Below, in pieces: positions 63,290 to 64,000 of a DNA stretch of 64,000 nucleotides (position 1 is the first letter of the stretch; each line of letters starts with the position of its first letter). Source of the DNA: Podospora comata (lineage: Eukaryota; Ascomycota; Sordariomycetes; Sordariales; Podosporaceae). Location of the stretch: NCBI GenBank assembly GCA_017354895.1, contig CP071494.1, positions 248,001-312,000 on the forward strand. The letters are read 5' to 3'. Below the pieces are notes generated by a model. It did no database searches and was not told the DNA's origin. It was given only the letters and a program-made list of their open reading frames with translations. The position numbers and the translations under genes are program-made.

Positions 63290-64000
63290 ATGCTTTCGTC
63301 TTGCTTTGGATCTGGCCGGCGCCGGTCAGACGAGCATGAGCCGCTGCTGCCCCAATACGATGACACCACCTCGCTGCAGAGACAGCTGCACCAGAAGCTG
63401 CACACGTACCAGATGCTTCGAGCTCTATCCAAAGGTTTCATGCCCTCAAACGAGCAGACCATTGTGAATCTCAGAACCCTTCTCGCTGCCGACATCCTCA
63501 ACCCAGATCTCGACACAACGGAGCTGAGCGACTCGGGCCAAGCGCTGGTGCATTACAGCAAACAGTTTGTCCACCAACTCATTGAGCTCCTCCAACACAA
63601 GAACAGCAATGATCAGATTCAAGATTTTATCTGGTACTTGACCAGGGCGAGGGTCTCGGTGGACATGGAGCACGTCGCTGAACGGGCAGCCAAGGCAAAG
63701 GCCAAGGCTGACACAGCAGCAGGTTTGTTGGAGAATCTGGTCGATTTCCACACCAGTGCTTGCTCGGCCAACTGACACATTTATTCTTGCATTCTAGCTT
63801 ACAAGAGCCTTCAAACCGTGGGTTCCCTGCTTCTCACAAACTCGGACTTTCGCCTGTTCCTCACAGATCTCAACTTGGTTGCCCGCGAGGTGTTCAAAGA
63901 CACCGCCTTTGCCCTTTCCGAGGCTTCGAAAGAAGCCGCTAAAAGTCTTGAACCGTCTCCTCAGGAGCAGGAATCCTTGAAGGCACCGGGGAAGGATGCG
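63290..64000 (+). CDS. HAM1-like/DUF5923 protein, 5' part only
   Basis: The gene runs off the window. Exon 1 is 63290-63722. A 75-nt intron (63723-63797, ending ATTCTAG) follows, then exon 2 from 63798 to the edge, giving 212 residues so far. The N-terminus MLSSCFGSGRRRSDEHEPLLPQ, the helical block YQMLRALSKGFMPSNEQTIV, and IQDFIWYLTRARVS with YKSLQTVGSLLLTNSDFRLF match the HAM1-like N-terminal domain of large fungal proteins that carry a BPI/LBP-like lipid-binding C-terminus (family knowledge). The splice restores DTAA-AYKSLQ. The cysteine near the N-terminus could be lipid-modified (inference). Cellular role is not established; a membrane-associated function is plausible. Confidence 0.85.

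Overview
The window looks like a chromosome segment of a filamentous ascomycete (Pezizomycotina, probably Sordariomycetes). Host genes have short introns (about 56-92 nt, one of 208 nt) with GTRNGT-type donors and CTAAC/CTGAC branch points, and the gene families are typical of such fungi. The sequence falls into two compartments. Roughly 1-36.5 kb is very AT-rich, full of TA dinucleotides and C-to-T/G-to-A type decay, which is what repeat-induced point mutation (RIP) leaves. Roughly 37-64 kb is GC-balanced and gene-dense. Species is not claimed.

AT-rich compartment. It is mostly a stack of decayed Ty3/Gypsy chromovirus copies: 1-3557 (cut by the window edge), an inverted piece at 3558-4025, a solo LTR at 4415-4756, a fragment at 10.86-11.71 kb, a composite at 13.81-20.05 kb, and one copy with both 444-bp LTRs and a matching 5-bp target duplication at 24144-32291. 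Four of the gypsy tails carry a 70-71 nt tRNA-like sequence at the same place, just after the chromodomain. Two pogo-type DNA transposons (5775-7502, and the deletion derivative 21376-22503) have terminal inverted repeats, TA target duplications and a C-terminal CCHC knuckle. Small GC-richer islands stand out at 4.03-4.20, 20.69-21.20 and 25.87-26.40 kb. A perfect ATT repeat of about 250 bp abuts the second pogo element. At the compartment edge, 32.8-36.66 kb on the minus strand holds the fossil of a fatty-acid (linoleate diol synthase/Ppo-type) oxygenase.

Gene compartment, in order: a chloroperoxidase-like gene with an in-frame TGA (37905-38750, +); an App1-type phosphatidate phosphatase (39639-41073, +); a GST-like protein (41318-42186, +); a small cupin with a GC-AG intron (42602-43151, +); a secreted GH31 alpha-glucosidase (43473-46292, -); a caspase-fold protein fused to C2H2 zinc fingers (47619-50410, -); a MATE transporter (51700-53294, -); a Zn2Cys6 transcription factor (54738-57469, -); a patatin-like protein lacking the nucleophilic serine (60205-62238, -); and the 5' part of a HAM1-like/DUF5923 gene (63290 onward, +). 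I see no biosynthetic cluster or operon-like logic. The neighbours look like ordinary housekeeping or accessory genes, several of them lipid-related (App1, patatin, the oxygenase fossil).

The most interesting items are the caspase-fold/C2H2 fusion, the serine-less patatin, and the recurrent tRNA-like segment in the chromovirus tails. Exon boundaries were worked out by hand from splice signals and reading-frame continuity. Family assignments come from motif recognition, not from a search.
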